NCBI GenBank assembly: GCA_963723745.1
Contig: CAVRRZ010000005.1
Coordinates: forward strand, 620,001 to 684,000
From: CAVRRZ01 sp963723745
Lineage (GTDB): Bacteria > Actinomycetota > Actinomycetes > Mycobacteriales > Geodermatophilaceae
Length of the DNA stretch: 64,000 bases
Direction of reading: 5' to 3'
The first letter of the stretch is position 1. Each line of letters opens with the position of its first letter. The notes beneath the pieces are model-generated. The model had not been told where the DNA came from, ran no database searches, and was given only the letters and a program-made list of their open reading frames with translations. The position numbers and the translations under genes were made by a program. Shown in pieces: positions 32,098 through 40,308 of this stretch.

Positions 32098-33359
32098 CGG
32101 GCGAACCGGGCCCGCAGCGCGGCGACCTTGCGTTCGGGGGCCGAGCCCGCGGCGGTGGCGGACGCGGTGGCGAAGAAGGCGCCCGCGGCCGTGGTGACCG
32201 GTACGGCGAGCACCAGCGCGATCGAGCCGACCAGCGTCCGGATCACCTCCTCGGCCAGGGCGGACGACGTGAGGGTCACCCCTACCGGCTGCGCATACAG
32301 CTCGAAGAGCAGCAGCAACGGCAGCGAGGCGCCGGCGTAGGCGAACACGATCGTGTAGACGGTCGACGCGATGTGGTCCCGGCCGATCGCCATGCCGCGT
32401 CGGTAGAGCTGCCCCCACGTCATGCCCGGCGACGCCTCGTGCAGCTGCCAGATCGCCGACGCCTGGGTGATCGTCACGTCGTTGAGCACACCGAGCCCGG
32501 CGACGACCACCCCGGCGATGACCAGGCCGGAGAAGTCCAACGTCGGGTCGTAGGTGGCCAGCTGCACCGTGTCCTCGCTGGTCAGCCCGGTCAGCCGGGC
32601 CGCCTGCACCGCCAGGGCACCGAGCACCGCGACGAGCGAGAGTCCGAACAGGGTGCCGACCAGTGCCGTCGTCGTCCGTGCCGAGAAGCCGTGCGCCAGA
32701 TAGAGGACGACGAACATGATCGCGGTCGCCCCGATGATGGTGATCAGGACCGGCGACTCGTCGGCGAGGATGCCGGGTAGCACGAACTTGAGCAGCACGA
32801 AGAACGCGAACGCCAGGCCGAGCAGCGAAGCGAGCCCGCGGAGACGGGCCACGAGCCCCACCACGACGGCGAAGGCGACCGCCAAGGTGATCAGCGGCAG
32901 GTTCCGCTCGTAGTCGGCGAAGGCGTAGAGGACTGCCCCGTCGGCGCCGACGCTGCGGGTGAGCACGAGGCCGTCACCGGCTTCGAGCCCGGCGAGCACC
33001 TCGGGCACCAGGTCGATCGTCTGGTACTCGCCGGCATTCGGGCCGTCCAGGATCTCCACGACGGCCGTGCCACCGCACGCATTCTCCGGAGGACAGTCGT
33101 CGGGCTCCACGCTGGCCACCCGGCCCTCGTGCCAGGTGATGCCCGGCGGCAGGAACTCCTGGACGACCTGCTCGGCACGGGTCGGTTCGGAGGACGGCCA
33201 CAGCGCGACGAGCCCGATGACCGTGCCGAGGCCGACCGGGACGAGCAGCAGGAGCATGAGCCACACCGCCCGCCGGCGGCGCGCCACGATCTCCGGGGAC
33301 GGCGGCGGGGCGTCCGGGTCGTGTCCGTGGGCGTGGTCGTGCGGAAGGCTGGAGGGCAC
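32094..33359 (-). CDS. YibE/F-family membrane protein
   Basis: A 421-residue protein with one N-terminal membrane segment (AVWLMLLLLVPVGLG), a soluble extracytoplasmic domain of about 110 residues (EFLPPGITWHEGRVASVE, with two Cys in CPPENACGG), and then seven or eight membrane helices. Family signature regions include GVLNDVTITQASAIWQLHE and IASTVYTIVFAYAGASLPLLL. The histidine-rich start DHAHGHD is unusual and could bind metal. YibE/F proteins are uncharacterised; some are linked to toxins or transport. It heads the operon with methyltransferase and traR and diverges from hsp20. Confidence 0.88.
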   Translation of the reverse strand: MPSSLPHDHAHGHDPDAPPPSPEIVARRRRAVWLMLLLLVPVGLGTVIGLVALWPSSEPTRAEQVVQEFLPPGITWHEGRVASVEPDDCPPENACGGTAVVEILDGPNAGEYQTIDLVPEVLAGLEAGDGLVLTRSVGADGAVLYAFADYERNLPLITLAVAFAVVVGLVARLRGLASLLGLAFAFFVLLKFVLPGILADESPVLITIIGATAIMFVVLYLAHGFSARTTTALVGTLFGLSLVAVLGALAVQAARLTGLTSEDTVQLATYDPTLDFSGLVIAGVVVAGLGVLNDVTITQASAIWQLHEASPGMTWGQLYRRGMAIGRDHIASTVYTIVFAYAGASLPLLLLFELYAQPVGVTLTSSALAEEVIRTLVGSIALVLAVPVTTAAGAFFATASATAAGSAPERKVAALRARFAR

Positions 33360-33584
33360 CGGGTCAGGCTAGGAGGCGTGGCCGGCGGGGCGGAGCGCGA
33401 CACCGGTCTGCGGCGCCTCGCCCCTCGCCGGCGGTGGGCCACCGCGCGAGTCGGCGCCGGCCGGGCCGACCTCTCGGAGTTCCGGATCCGGTTCACTCCT
33501 CGATCGATCCATGCAGGCGGTTGTGCCCACCCTCCGGCAGATGACGCGTCGACTCGGCCGCAGGAACGAATCAGCCATCAGATG

Positions 33585-33613
33585 TTTACACCAGCTACCG
33601 CAGGAGGTAATCT
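33585..33613 (+). promoter_or_regulatory. Sigma-70-type promoter of the hsp20 gene
   Basis: TTTACA (33585-33590) and TAATCT (33608-33613) are spaced by exactly 17 bp, a strong match to the housekeeping consensus in an otherwise GC-rich region. The -10 box overlaps the left end of a perfect 24-bp palindrome. The predicted leader to the ATG at 33685 is about 65 nt and includes AGGAGG. Confidence 0.65.
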
Positions 33614-33632
33614 CCAGTGGCCACTGGAGATT
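33609..33632. promoter_or_regulatory. Perfect 24-bp palindrome over the hsp20 -10 box and start point
   Basis: The half-site AATCTCCAGTGG is followed directly by its exact complement, covering the -10 box and transcription start. A repressor bound here would block transcription until heat or another stress releases it. The sequence is not the HspR site (CTTGAGT-N7-ACTCAAG) nor CIRCE. The MerR-like protein encoded after hsp20 is a natural candidate, but this is inference. Confidence 0.7.
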
Positions 33633-33684
33633 TGCCCCTCCGGTTCGCACCCTGAACAGCACGACCCCAGGAGGTTGAGTACTC

Positions 33685-34194
33685 ATGATGCTGACCGCCT
33701 ACGACCCGTTCGCCGCCACCAACGCCGCGTTACGAGCCCTCGACCAGCTGACCGGTCGCGCCGGATCGTCCACCGCGCGCCCCCTGTCCGGCATGCCGAT
33801 GGACGCCTACCGGGTGGGCGACAAGTTCGTCGCGCACTTCGACCTGCCCGGCGTCGACCCCGGCTCCATCGACCTGTCGGTGGAGGGCACCACGCTGACG
33901 ATCTCCGCCGAGCGATCGGTGCCCCGGCTGGAGAACGCGGAGTGGACGATCGCGGAGCGCCCCTACGGCAGCTACACCCGCCAGCTGGTGCTGGGCCGCA
34001 GCCTCGACACCGACCGGCTCGAGGCCAGCTACCACGACGGCGTGCTCACCGTCAGCATCCCCGTCGCCGAGAAGGCTCGCGCCCGCAAGATCGAGGTCAC
34101 CCGCGCCGACGTGCCGGCCGCGGTCGAGAGCCGCACGATCGAGGGCGAGTCCGGGCCCACCCACGAGTCGGAGCCGAAGTCGGTCGAGGCCTGA
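33685..34194 (+). CDS. hsp20: Hsp20/alpha-crystallin small heat-shock protein
   Basis: A 169-residue chaperone. The alpha-crystallin domain spans about residues 38-130: MDAYRVGDKFVAHFDLPGVD, DLSVEGTTLTISAE, RPYGSYTRQLVLG and the signature YHDGVLTVSIPVAEKA. The tail contains IEV, an I-x-V anchor for oligomer assembly. It holds unfolding proteins in the cytosol. Ribosome site AGGAGG lies upstream; ATG 33685 and 33688 are both possible. It is followed by a strong terminator and a MerR-like regulator. Confidence 0.94.
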   Translation: MMLTAYDPFAATNAALRALDQLTGRAGSSTARPLSGMPMDAYRVGDKFVAHFDLPGVDPGSIDLSVEGTTLTISAERSVPRLENAEWTIAERPYGSYTRQLVLGRSLDTDRLEASYHDGVLTVSIPVAEKARARKIEVTRADVPAAVESRTIEGESGPTHESEPKSVEA

Positions 34195-34205
34195 CTCGGA
34201 CCGAA

Positions 34206-34241
34206 CCGAGGGCCGGGCCCCGCGAGGGGCCCGGCCCTCGG
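34206..34241 (+). terminator. Strong hairpin terminator after hsp20
   Basis: CCGAGGGCCGGGCCCC (34206-34221) pairs perfectly over 16 bp with 34226-34241 across a 4-nt GCGA loop. It lies 12 nt after the hsp20 stop and before the MerR gene. The following TGTTACC has only a weak U-tract, typical for this group. Confidence 0.85.
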
Positions 34242-34270
34242 TGTTACCGACCGGGGGCAGGAGGCCACCG

Positions 34271-34663
34271 ATGAGCACGATCCCGACCGGGCGTGACCGC
34301 CTGGGCCGGCTCGACGACCCCGACTTCCCCGCCCTGACCACCAGTCAGGCCGCCGACCTCCTGGGCGTGCAGGCGGCCTTTCTCCGCAGTCTCGACGCCA
34401 ACGGCGTCGTGCAGCCACATCGCTCCCCCGGTGGCCACCGCCGCTACTCCCGCCATCAGCTCGCCCTGGCGGCACGCCTGCGCGAGCTGCTCGACGACGG
34501 GCACACGCTGGCCTCGGCCGAGGTGATCCTGTCCTTGCAGGACGAGCTCGCCGACGCGCGCGCCGACACCGACCGCCTGCGGTCGACCGTCGACCGCCTG
34601 CACTCCGACGCGGAGCAGCTGCGCTCCGAGCGGGACGAGGCGCGCCGGCCAGGCCGCGGCTGA
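34271..34663 (+). CDS. Small MerR-like helix-turn-helix regulator
   Basis: A 130-residue protein with AGGAGG before its ATG. The DNA-binding domain is ALTTSQAADLLGVQAAFLRS and VVQPHRSPGGHRRYSRHQL, that is, the MerR helix-turn-helix with the GGHRRY wing. The rest is one long coiled coil (QDELADARADTDRLRSTVDR and on) for dimerisation. Similar genes often follow hsp20 in actinobacteria. It may regulate hsp20 through the palindrome at 33609-33632. No metal-binding cysteines are present. Confidence 0.82.
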   Translation: MSTIPTGRDRLGRLDDPDFPALTTSQAADLLGVQAAFLRSLDANGVVQPHRSPGGHRRYSRHQLALAARLRELLDDGHTLASAEVILSLQDELADARADTDRLRSTVDRLHSDAEQLRSERDEARRPGRG

Positions 34664-34665
34664 CC

Positions 34666-34694
34666 TTGCGACAGGTACCCTAGGGGGGTATGGT
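34666..34694 (+). promoter_or_regulatory. csoR promoter with a CsoR-type operator in its spacer
   Basis: TTGCGA (34666-34671) and TATGGT (34689-34694) are 17 bp apart. Between and over them lies TACCC-N5-GGGTA (34676-34690), the pseudo-palindrome of G/C runs flanked by TA that CsoR/RcnR-type repressors bind. Copper binding to CsoR should release it. The arrangement rules out the ATG at 34690 as the CsoR start, since that ATG lies in the -10 box. Confidence 0.75.
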
Positions 34695-34722
34695 TCCTTC
34701 TGTGCACGACGAGGAGGACGCC

Positions 34723-35019
34723 ATGGCCGGCACGGCGCAGCACGGCTACATCCACGACAAGGACGAGTACCTCAAGCGGCTGCGCCGCATCGAGGGCCAG
34801 GCTCGCGGGCTCCAGCGGATGGTCGAGGAGGAGAAGTACTGCATCGACATCCTTACCCAGGTCTCCGCGATGACCAAGGCGCTGCAGTCGGTCGCCCTCG
34901 GGCTGCTCGACGAGCACCTGAGCCACTGCGTCGCCGGGGCCGTGGCCGCCGGCGGCCGCGAAGCCGACGAGAAGCTGCGCGAGGCCTCCGAGGCGATCGG
35001 CCGGCTCGTCCGCTCCTGA
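34723..35019 (+). CDS. csoR: Copper-sensing repressor CsoR
   Basis: A 98-residue all-helical repressor. The copper ligands are present with exact spacing: Cys40, His65 and Cys69 (C-x24-H-x3-C; YCIDIL and DEHLSHCV), with Tyr39 before the first Cys. The RLRRIEGQARGLQRMVEE segment is the DNA- and tetramer-forming helix of the family. ATG 34723 has GAGGAGG upstream. It is the first gene of csoR-copZ-(YtkA-like)-copA and should repress them through the operator in its promoter. Confidence 0.94.
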   Translation: MAGTAQHGYIHDKDEYLKRLRRIEGQARGLQRMVEEEKYCIDILTQVSAMTKALQSVALGLLDEHLSHCVAGAVAAGGREADEKLREASEAIGRLVRS

Positions 35020-35047
35020 CCCCACCACCCGCGAGGAGACCCCCGGC

Positions 35048-35257
35048 ATGACCACCACCACCTACACCGTCGTCGGCATGACGTGCGGCCACTGCGTCAG
35101 CGCGGTCACCGAGGAGGTCAGCACGGTCCCCGGCGTCACCGGCGTCGACGTCGACCTCGCCAGCGGCGGCCTGACCGTCACGAGCGAGGCCCCGGTCGAC
35201 GACACCGCCGTCCGGGCCGCCGTCGAGGAGGCCGGCTACGAGGTGGCCGGCCGCTGA
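35048..35257 (+). CDS. copZ: Copper chaperone CopZ
   Basis: A 69-residue heavy-metal-associated (HMA) domain with the copper motif GMTCGHC (M-x-C-x2-C) at residues 10-16 and the pattern EEVSTVPGVTGVDVDLASGG, then EEAGYEVAGR. It carries Cu(I) in the cytosol to the CopA ATPase and to CsoR. GAGGAG precedes the ATG. It is the second gene of the copper operon. Confidence 0.95.
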   Translation: MTTTTYTVVGMTCGHCVSAVTEEVSTVPGVTGVDVDLASGGLTVTSEAPVDDTAVRAAVEEAGYEVAGR

Positions 35258-35267
35258 GCGGCGCACC

Positions 35268-36212
35268 GTGAAGACCTCTACCACGCTCGCGGCCTTCACC
35301 CTGGGGCTCGGCGCCGTCTTCGGCGCGGCCCTGGGGGTGGGCACGCTGACCGGCCCGGTCGGACCGGCCACCGCGCCCACGCCCCGGGCCGAGCCGGGCA
35401 TGACGCACCACGAAGGCTCACCCGCCGACGCCGACCGCCCGACCGACGCCGCCCCGGAACTCCCGGGAGGACTCGTGACGACGCAGGACGGCTACTCCTT
35501 CAGCCTCGCGCGGCCGACGCTCCCGACCGGGCCGGCCACCGAGGTCGCCTTCCGGGTGCTGGACGCCGACGGCGTCCCGCTCACCGCGTACGAGCGGGAG
35601 CACGGCGAGGACCTGCACCTCATCGCCGTACGACGCGACCTCAGCGGCTTCCAGCACGTGCATCCCGACCTGGCCGGTGACGGCACCTGGTCCACCGAAC
35701 TGGACCTGACCGCCGGCTCCTGGCGGTTGTTCGCGGACTTCACGCCCGCGGGCGGTGAGGGGCTGACGTTGGGCACCGATCTCGCGGTCGCCGGCGACTT
35801 CGCACCCGTACCCGTCCCGGCGGCGTCCACCACCGCGCAGGTCGACGGCTACACCGTCACCCTGGACGGCGACCTGGTGCCCGGACGCGAGACCCAGCTG
35901 ACCCTCACGGTCGAGAAGGACGGCGAGCCCGTCACCGGCCTGCAGCCCTACCTGGGCGCCTTCGGGCACCTCGTCGTGCTGCGCGACGGCGACCTGGCCC
36001 ACCTGCACGTGCACCCGGCCGGCGAACCGGGCGACGGCTCCACCGCGCCCGGCCCCGACATCACCTTCTTCACGACCGCGCCCTCGGTCGGCACCTACCG
36101 GCTGTTTCTCGACTTCCGCCACGGATCGGTCGTCCGGACGGCGGAGTTCACCGCCGTCGCCGGAGGCGCCCCGGCCGCGGACGCGAGCGACACGCACGGC
36201 CACGGCGACTGA
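35268..36212 (+). CDS. Secreted or membrane-anchored His/Met-rich protein in the copper operon
   Basis: A 314-residue protein starting with GTG. Residues 1-35 form an N-terminal hydrophobic segment (TLAAFTLGLGAVFGAALGVG) that is a signal or anchor. The extracytoplasmic part has MTHHEG, two Ig-like halves with GFQHVHPDLAGDGTW and LAHLHVHPAGEPGDG, and ends in THGHGD. The HVHP and LHVHP motifs recur in YtkA-like/copper-resistance proteins and probably bind copper outside the membrane. Length and location between copZ and copA support a role in copper handling. The exact function is unknown. Confidence 0.8.
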   Translation: MKTSTTLAAFTLGLGAVFGAALGVGTLTGPVGPATAPTPRAEPGMTHHEGSPADADRPTDAAPELPGGLVTTQDGYSFSLARPTLPTGPATEVAFRVLDADGVPLTAYEREHGEDLHLIAVRRDLSGFQHVHPDLAGDGTWSTELDLTAGSWRLFADFTPAGGEGLTLGTDLAVAGDFAPVPVPAASTTAQVDGYTVTLDGDLVPGRETQLTLTVEKDGEPVTGLQPYLGAFGHLVVLRDGDLAHLHVHPAGEPGDGSTAPGPDITFFTTAPSVGTYRLFLDFRHGSVVRTAEFTAVAGGAPAADASDTHGHGD

Positions 36213-36235
36213 CGACCGCAGAGAGGAAGCATCCG

Positions 36236-38548
36236 ATGAGCACCGCGACCGGCGGGCCCACCACCGAGGTCGAGCTCGCGATCAGCGGCATGACCTGCGC
36301 GTCCTGCGCCAACCGCATCGAGAAGAAGCTCAACCGGCTGGAGGGCGTCACCGCGACGGTCAACTACGCGACCGAGAAGGCCAAGGTCAGCTTCGGCGAA
36401 GGCGTGACCGCCGCCGACCTGATCACGACGGTGGAGCAGACGGGCTACACCGCCAGCCTGCCCCAGCCGCGTCCCGAGGCCCGCCCCGAGCGGGCGCGGG
36501 ATGAGGAGGACGGCGTCCTTCTCCTGCGCCGCAGGGTGTTGATCGCGACGGCGCTCACCGTGCCGGTGGTCGCGATGGCGATGATCCCGGCGCTGCAGTT
36601 CGAGTACTGGCAGTGGCTGTCGCTGACCCTGGCAGCGCCGGTCGTCGTCTGGGCCGGCGCGCCGTTCCACCGGGCCGCCTGGACCAACGCGCGGCACGGG
36701 GCCGCCACCATGGACACCCTGGTCTCCCTCGGCACGATCGCCGCCTTCGCCTGGTCGCTGTACGCGCTCTTCTTCGGCACGGCGGGCGAGCCGGGCATGG
36801 TGCACCCCTTCGAGCTGACGATCGCCCGCACCGACGGCAGCGCGAACATCTACCTCGAGGTCGCCGCCGGGGTGACCGCGTTCATCCTCGCCGGGCGCTA
36901 TGTCGAGGCGAGGTCGAAGCGGCGGGCCGGCGCCGCGCTGCGCGCCCTCCTGGAGCTCGGCGCCAAGGAGGTGTCGGTGCTCCGCGACGGCGTGGAGCGA
37001 CGGGTGCCCGTCGGGGAGCTGGCCATCGGCGACGTGTTCGTCGTCCGGCCCGGCGAGAAGATCGCCACCGACGGCGAGATCACCGAGGGCTCCTCGGCCG
37101 TCGACGCCTCGATGCTCACCGGCGAGTCGGTGCCGGTCGAGGTCGGCGCCGGCGACACCGTCGTCGGAGGCACGATCAACGCGGGCGGCCGGCTGGTCGT
37201 CCGCGCCACGCGGATCGGCGCCGATACGCAGCTGGCGCAGATGGCCCGGCTCGTCGAGAACGCGCAGAACGGCAAGGCCGAGGTGCAGCGGCTGGCCGAC
37301 CGCATCTCGGGGATCTTCGTACCGATCGTGATGGCACTCGCGGTGGCCACCCTCGGCTTCTGGGTCGGTACCGGCGCCGGGCTGACCGCCGCGTTCACCG
37401 CCGCCGTGGCGGTGCTGATCATCGCCTGCCCCTGCGCGCTGGGCCTGGCCACGCCGACCGCGCTCATGGTGGGCACCGGCCGCGGGGCGCAGCTGGGCAT
37501 CCTCATCAAGGGACCGGAAGTCCTGGAGAGCACCCGCCGGGTCGACACCGTCGTCCTGGACAAGACCGGCACGGTCACCACCGGACGCATGACGCTGCTC
37601 GACGTCGTGCCCGCCCCGGGCGAGGACGCCGACCGGGTGCTGCGGCTGGCCGGTTCGCTGGAGGCGGCGTCGGAGCACCCGATCGGCCAGGCGGTCGCGC
37701 GGGGCGCGACCGAACGACTCGGCGCCCTGCCGCCGGTGGAGGGGTTCGCCACCAGCGAGGGCCTCGGGGTCACCGGCGTCGTCGAGGGAGCCGCCGTCGT
37801 CGCCGGCCGCCGCCGGCTGCTGGCGGACCGGTCGCTACGGCTGCCGGCCGAGCTCGACCGGGCGGCGCGGGACGCCGAGGCTGCGGGGCGCACCGCGATC
37901 GCGGTCGGCTGGGACGGCGAGGCCCGCGGCGTGCTGGTCGTGGCCGACGCGGTCAAGCCGACGTCGGCCACCGCGATCGGGCAGCTGCGCGACCTCGGCC
38001 TCGCGCCGATCCTGCTGACCGGCGACAACGAGACCGTCGCCCGCACGGTCGCCGCACAGGTGGGCATCGACGAGGTGATCGCCGAGGTGCTGCCGCAGGA
38101 GAAGGTCGACGTCATCCGGCGACTGCAGGCCGAGGGCCGGGTGGTGGCCATGGTGGGCGACGGCGTCAACGACGCCGCGGCACTCGCCCAGGCCGACCTG
38201 GGCCTGGCGATGGGCACCGGCACGGACGTCGCGATCGAGGCGAGCGACCTGACCCTGGTGCCCGGCGACCTGCGTGCCGCCGCGGACGCCATCCAGCTGG
38301 CCCGCCGCACGCTGAGCACGATCAAGGGAAACCTGTTCTGGGCGTTCGGGTACAACGTGGCGGCCATCCCGCTGGCCATGGCCGGGCTGCTCAACCCGAT
38401 GATCGCCGGCGCCGCCATGGCGTTGAGCTCGGTGTTCGTCGTGGCCAACAGCCTCCGGCTGCGCGGGTTCGCCCCGCTGCCCGGCAACCGCGACGCGACC
38501 CTCGCCGTACCGTCCGGCTCCCCCCGCCCCACCGCCCACGCCTCCTGA
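36236..38548 (+). CDS. copA: Copper-exporting P1B-type ATPase CopA
   Basis: A 770-residue P-type ATPase. It has one N-terminal HMA domain with GMTCASC (Cys21, Cys24), eight membrane helices, the TGES actuator loop (MLTGESVPVEV), the intramembrane CPC motif (IIACPCALGLATP, Cys398 and Cys400), the phosphorylation site DKTGT (Asp442), the SEHPIG nucleotide motif and GDGVNDAAALAQAD in the hinge. CPC together with the CsoR/CopZ neighbours indicates Cu(I) export. GAGAGGAAG precedes the ATG. Confidence 0.95.
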   Translation: MSTATGGPTTEVELAISGMTCASCANRIEKKLNRLEGVTATVNYATEKAKVSFGEGVTAADLITTVEQTGYTASLPQPRPEARPERARDEEDGVLLLRRRVLIATALTVPVVAMAMIPALQFEYWQWLSLTLAAPVVVWAGAPFHRAAWTNARHGAATMDTLVSLGTIAAFAWSLYALFFGTAGEPGMVHPFELTIARTDGSANIYLEVAAGVTAFILAGRYVEARSKRRAGAALRALLELGAKEVSVLRDGVERRVPVGELAIGDVFVVRPGEKIATDGEITEGSSAVDASMLTGESVPVEVGAGDTVVGGTINAGGRLVVRATRIGADTQLAQMARLVENAQNGKAEVQRLADRISGIFVPIVMALAVATLGFWVGTGAGLTAAFTAAVAVLIIACPCALGLATPTALMVGTGRGAQLGILIKGPEVLESTRRVDTVVLDKTGTVTTGRMTLLDVVPAPGEDADRVLRLAGSLEAASEHPIGQAVARGATERLGALPPVEGFATSEGLGVTGVVEGAAVVAGRRRLLADRSLRLPAELDRAARDAEAAGRTAIAVGWDGEARGVLVVADAVKPTSATAIGQLRDLGLAPILLTGDNETVARTVAAQVGIDEVIAEVLPQEKVDVIRRLQAEGRVVAMVGDGVNDAAALAQADLGLAMGTGTDVAIEASDLTLVPGDLRAAADAIQLARRTLSTIKGNLFWAFGYNVAAIPLAMAGLLNPMIAGAAMALSSVFVVANSLRLRGFAPLPGNRDATLAVPSGSPRPTAHAS

Positions 38549-38610
38549 AGGCAGGGCGTGCACCTTCGTGTCGGCGGGCGCGCACGCGCCCGTCGTGGTG
38601 TGCTGACCGG

Positions 38611-38967
38611 ATGACCCGACGGACGCTCACCCGGGTGCTGGCCGTGGCCGGTGCCGCGTCCGGGGCCGCCCTCGTGGCGCGACCCCAGCAGGTCGTCGAC
38701 CGGCTGGCCCCCGCGTTCCCGTGGTCGAAGCTGTGGCTGGCCCGGGTGCTCGGCGCCCGCCTCCTCGTCCAGCACGGCGCGGTGCTGGCCTTCCCGTCCG
38801 CCCGCGTGGTGCGGCTGGCCTCCGGCGTGGACCTGCTGCACGCCGTCAGCGTCCTGCCGTTCGTCGCCTCCCCGCGGTACGGGCGCGCCGCACGGATCAC
38901 CGGCGGGCTGGCCGCCGCCTACGCGGCCCTCGGCGCGACCTCCACGCCGCGGTCAGAGCGCCGGTAG
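38611..38967 (+). CDS. Small hydrophobic protein of unknown function
   Basis: A 118-residue protein beginning MTRRTLTRVLAVAGAASGAA. It has three or four short hydrophobic segments (LVQHGAVLAFPSARVVRLAS, VDLLHAVSVLPFVAS, ITGGLAAAYAALGA) and is probably membrane-embedded. I do not recognise the family. It follows copA after 62 nt and could be co-transcribed with it. Its end overlaps the convergent M56 gene by 15 nt. Confidence 0.6.
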   Translation: MTRRTLTRVLAVAGAASGAALVARPQQVVDRLAPAFPWSKLWLARVLGARLLVQHGAVLAFPSARVVRLASGVDLLHAVSVLPFVASPRYGRAARITGGLAAAYAALGATSTPRSERR

Positions 38968-39876
38968 CAGCAGCAGGGCGGTCGGCACCAGCAGGAGCAG
39001 GGCCGCGGAGCCCAGGACGGCGGCGCGGCCGAGGACCGGCAGCGGGCGTGGTGGCTCCAGGAGCCGGCGCACCCGTCGCTCCAGCGAGCCGCCGGCGACG
39101 GCGAGCGCGCTCCCGGGCACCGCCGCCCCACCCCCGGCGGCGGACACGATCGCCTCGGCCAGCGTGCGCCGGGCCGCCGATCCGGTCAGAGCCCGGAGCG
39201 CCACGTCGTCCGCACGCATCTCGACCAGCAACCGCACGGCGTCGTGCGCCCGCGCCGTCCCGGGGACCATCGGCAGTGCCCGCTGCCAGGCCACGAAGGG
39301 CAGCAGGTACAGGTGGTGCCGCTCGCGCAGGTGCGCCCGCTCGTGGGCGATCACCGCGTCGAGGCGGGCGGCGTCGAGCTCGGCCACCATGCCCGAGGAG
39401 AGCACCACCAGCGGCCGGGCGCCGGGGAGGCAGAACGCGACCGGGTCGGGGTGCTCGAGCACCGCTGCCTCGGGGTGGGCGCCGCGGTGGACGACGAGCT
39501 CGAGCGCCTCGCGGTGCCGCTGCCGCTCCCGCGTCGTCCGCACCCACGAGACGGCGAGCACCCCGAGCAGGTCGACGGCCAAGGCCACGGCGAGCGCCAG
39601 GGCCCCCCAGTGGTCAGCCCGGACCGCGTCCCGCGCACCCCCACCGGCGAGGAAGGCCTCCGCGGCGCCGGGGAGGGAGGAGCCCCACGGCGACAGACCG
39701 TGCGCGAGCAGGGCGCCGATCATCGACAACCCCCCGGCGAGGCCTGTCGCCTGCCAGCACAGCAGCGCCACCCAGGGGTCGCGCGACGGCCAGCCGGCCC
39801 GCGCGAGCAGCGCGGGCACCGGCCACGCGAGCAGGACGGCCAGGACGGCCAGCAGGACGGCGGTGGTGCCGAGCAC
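38953..39876 (-). CDS. M56-family (BlaR1-like) membrane metallopeptidase
   Basis: A 307-residue membrane protein with GTG start. It has four or five membrane helices and the zinc protease motif HERAH (residues 178-182) in DAVIAHERAHLRERHHL, on a cytoplasmic loop. Unlike BlaR1 of staphylococci, there is no penicillin-binding sensor domain. M56 proteases cleave the partner BlaI/MecI repressor when triggered. It lies 15 nt after the blaI-type gene on the same strand, the usual pair (as Rv1846c-Rv1845c in M. tuberculosis). The trigger is unknown. Confidence 0.9.
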   Translation of the reverse strand: MLGTTAVLLAVLAVLLAWPVPALLARAGWPSRDPWVALLCWQATGLAGGLSMIGALLAHGLSPWGSSLPGAAEAFLAGGGARDAVRADHWGALALAVALAVDLLGVLAVSWVRTTRERQRHREALELVVHRGAHPEAAVLEHPDPVAFCLPGARPLVVLSSGMVAELDAARLDAVIAHERAHLRERHHLYLLPFVAWQRALPMVPGTARAHDAVRLLVEMRADDVALRALTGSAARRTLAEAIVSAAGGGAAVPGSALAVAGGSLERRVRRLLEPPRPLPVLGRAAVLGSAALLLLVPTALLLLPAL

Positions 39877-39891
39877 GGAGACGGCGATTCG

Positions 39892-40245
39892 TCAGGAGTC
39901 CGGGGCCGCGCGGTCGAGCAGCTCGCGCAGCATCCGCGCCTCCTCGGCGTCGACGCTGCCGACGAAGCGGGCCAGGACGGCCCGCCGGTCAGCGGACCCG
40001 CCGAGCACCTCGTGCATCAGTTCCGCGGCGTGCTCCGCGCGGCTGGTCCGCGCACGGAACCGTCGGGGCCGGCCACCGTCGTGGACGACGAAGCCCTTGC
40101 TCTCCAGCCGGCTGAGCACGGTGTGCACCGTGGTCAGCGCCAACCCTCCGCCGACCGCGTCCCTGATCGCGGCAGCGACGACAGGGGCATCGGCCGCCCA
40201 CAGCTGCTCCATGACCGAGCGCTCCAGGTCCCCGAGCGAGGCCAC
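39892..40245 (-). CDS. blaI: BlaI/MecI/CopY-family transcriptional repressor
   Basis: A 117-residue winged-helix repressor. The DNA-binding half reads LGDLERSVMEQLWAADAPVV, AAAIRDAVGGGLALTTVHTVLSRLESKGFV and RRFRARTSRAEHAAE; the C-terminal helices mediate dimerisation (FVGSVDAEEARMLRELLD). It starts with GTG 40245 behind GAGGAGGAGGAG. Two matching palindromes lie in its promoter region, shared with the divergent cydA, so it probably represses itself, the M56 gene and the cyd operon. Confidence 0.92.
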   Translation of the reverse strand: MASLGDLERSVMEQLWAADAPVVAAAIRDAVGGGLALTTVHTVLSRLESKGFVVHDGGRPRRFRARTSRAEHAAELMHEVLGGSADRRAVLARFVGSVDAEEARMLRELLDRAAPDS

Positions 40246-40285
40246 GGGCTCCTCCTCCTCCTGTCGGACGTCTCACAGCGAACTC

Positions 40286-40302
40286 TTCTACGTGTCGTAG
40301 AA
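40286..40302. promoter_or_regulatory. BlaI-type operator 1 between blaI and cydA
   Basis: TTCTAC-GTGTC-GTAGAA: perfect 6-bp inverted arms with a 5-bp spacer. Its form is close to the TACTACA/TGTAGTA-type sites of BlaI-family repressors. A second site with the same arms starts 23 bp away. Confidence 0.8.
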
Positions 40303-40308
40303 ATTGAG

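Noticed and set aside
34690..34722. CsoR start at ATG 34690
   Set aside because: That ATG lies in the predicted -10 box and CsoR operator; ATG 34723 has a ribosome site and the family N-terminus.
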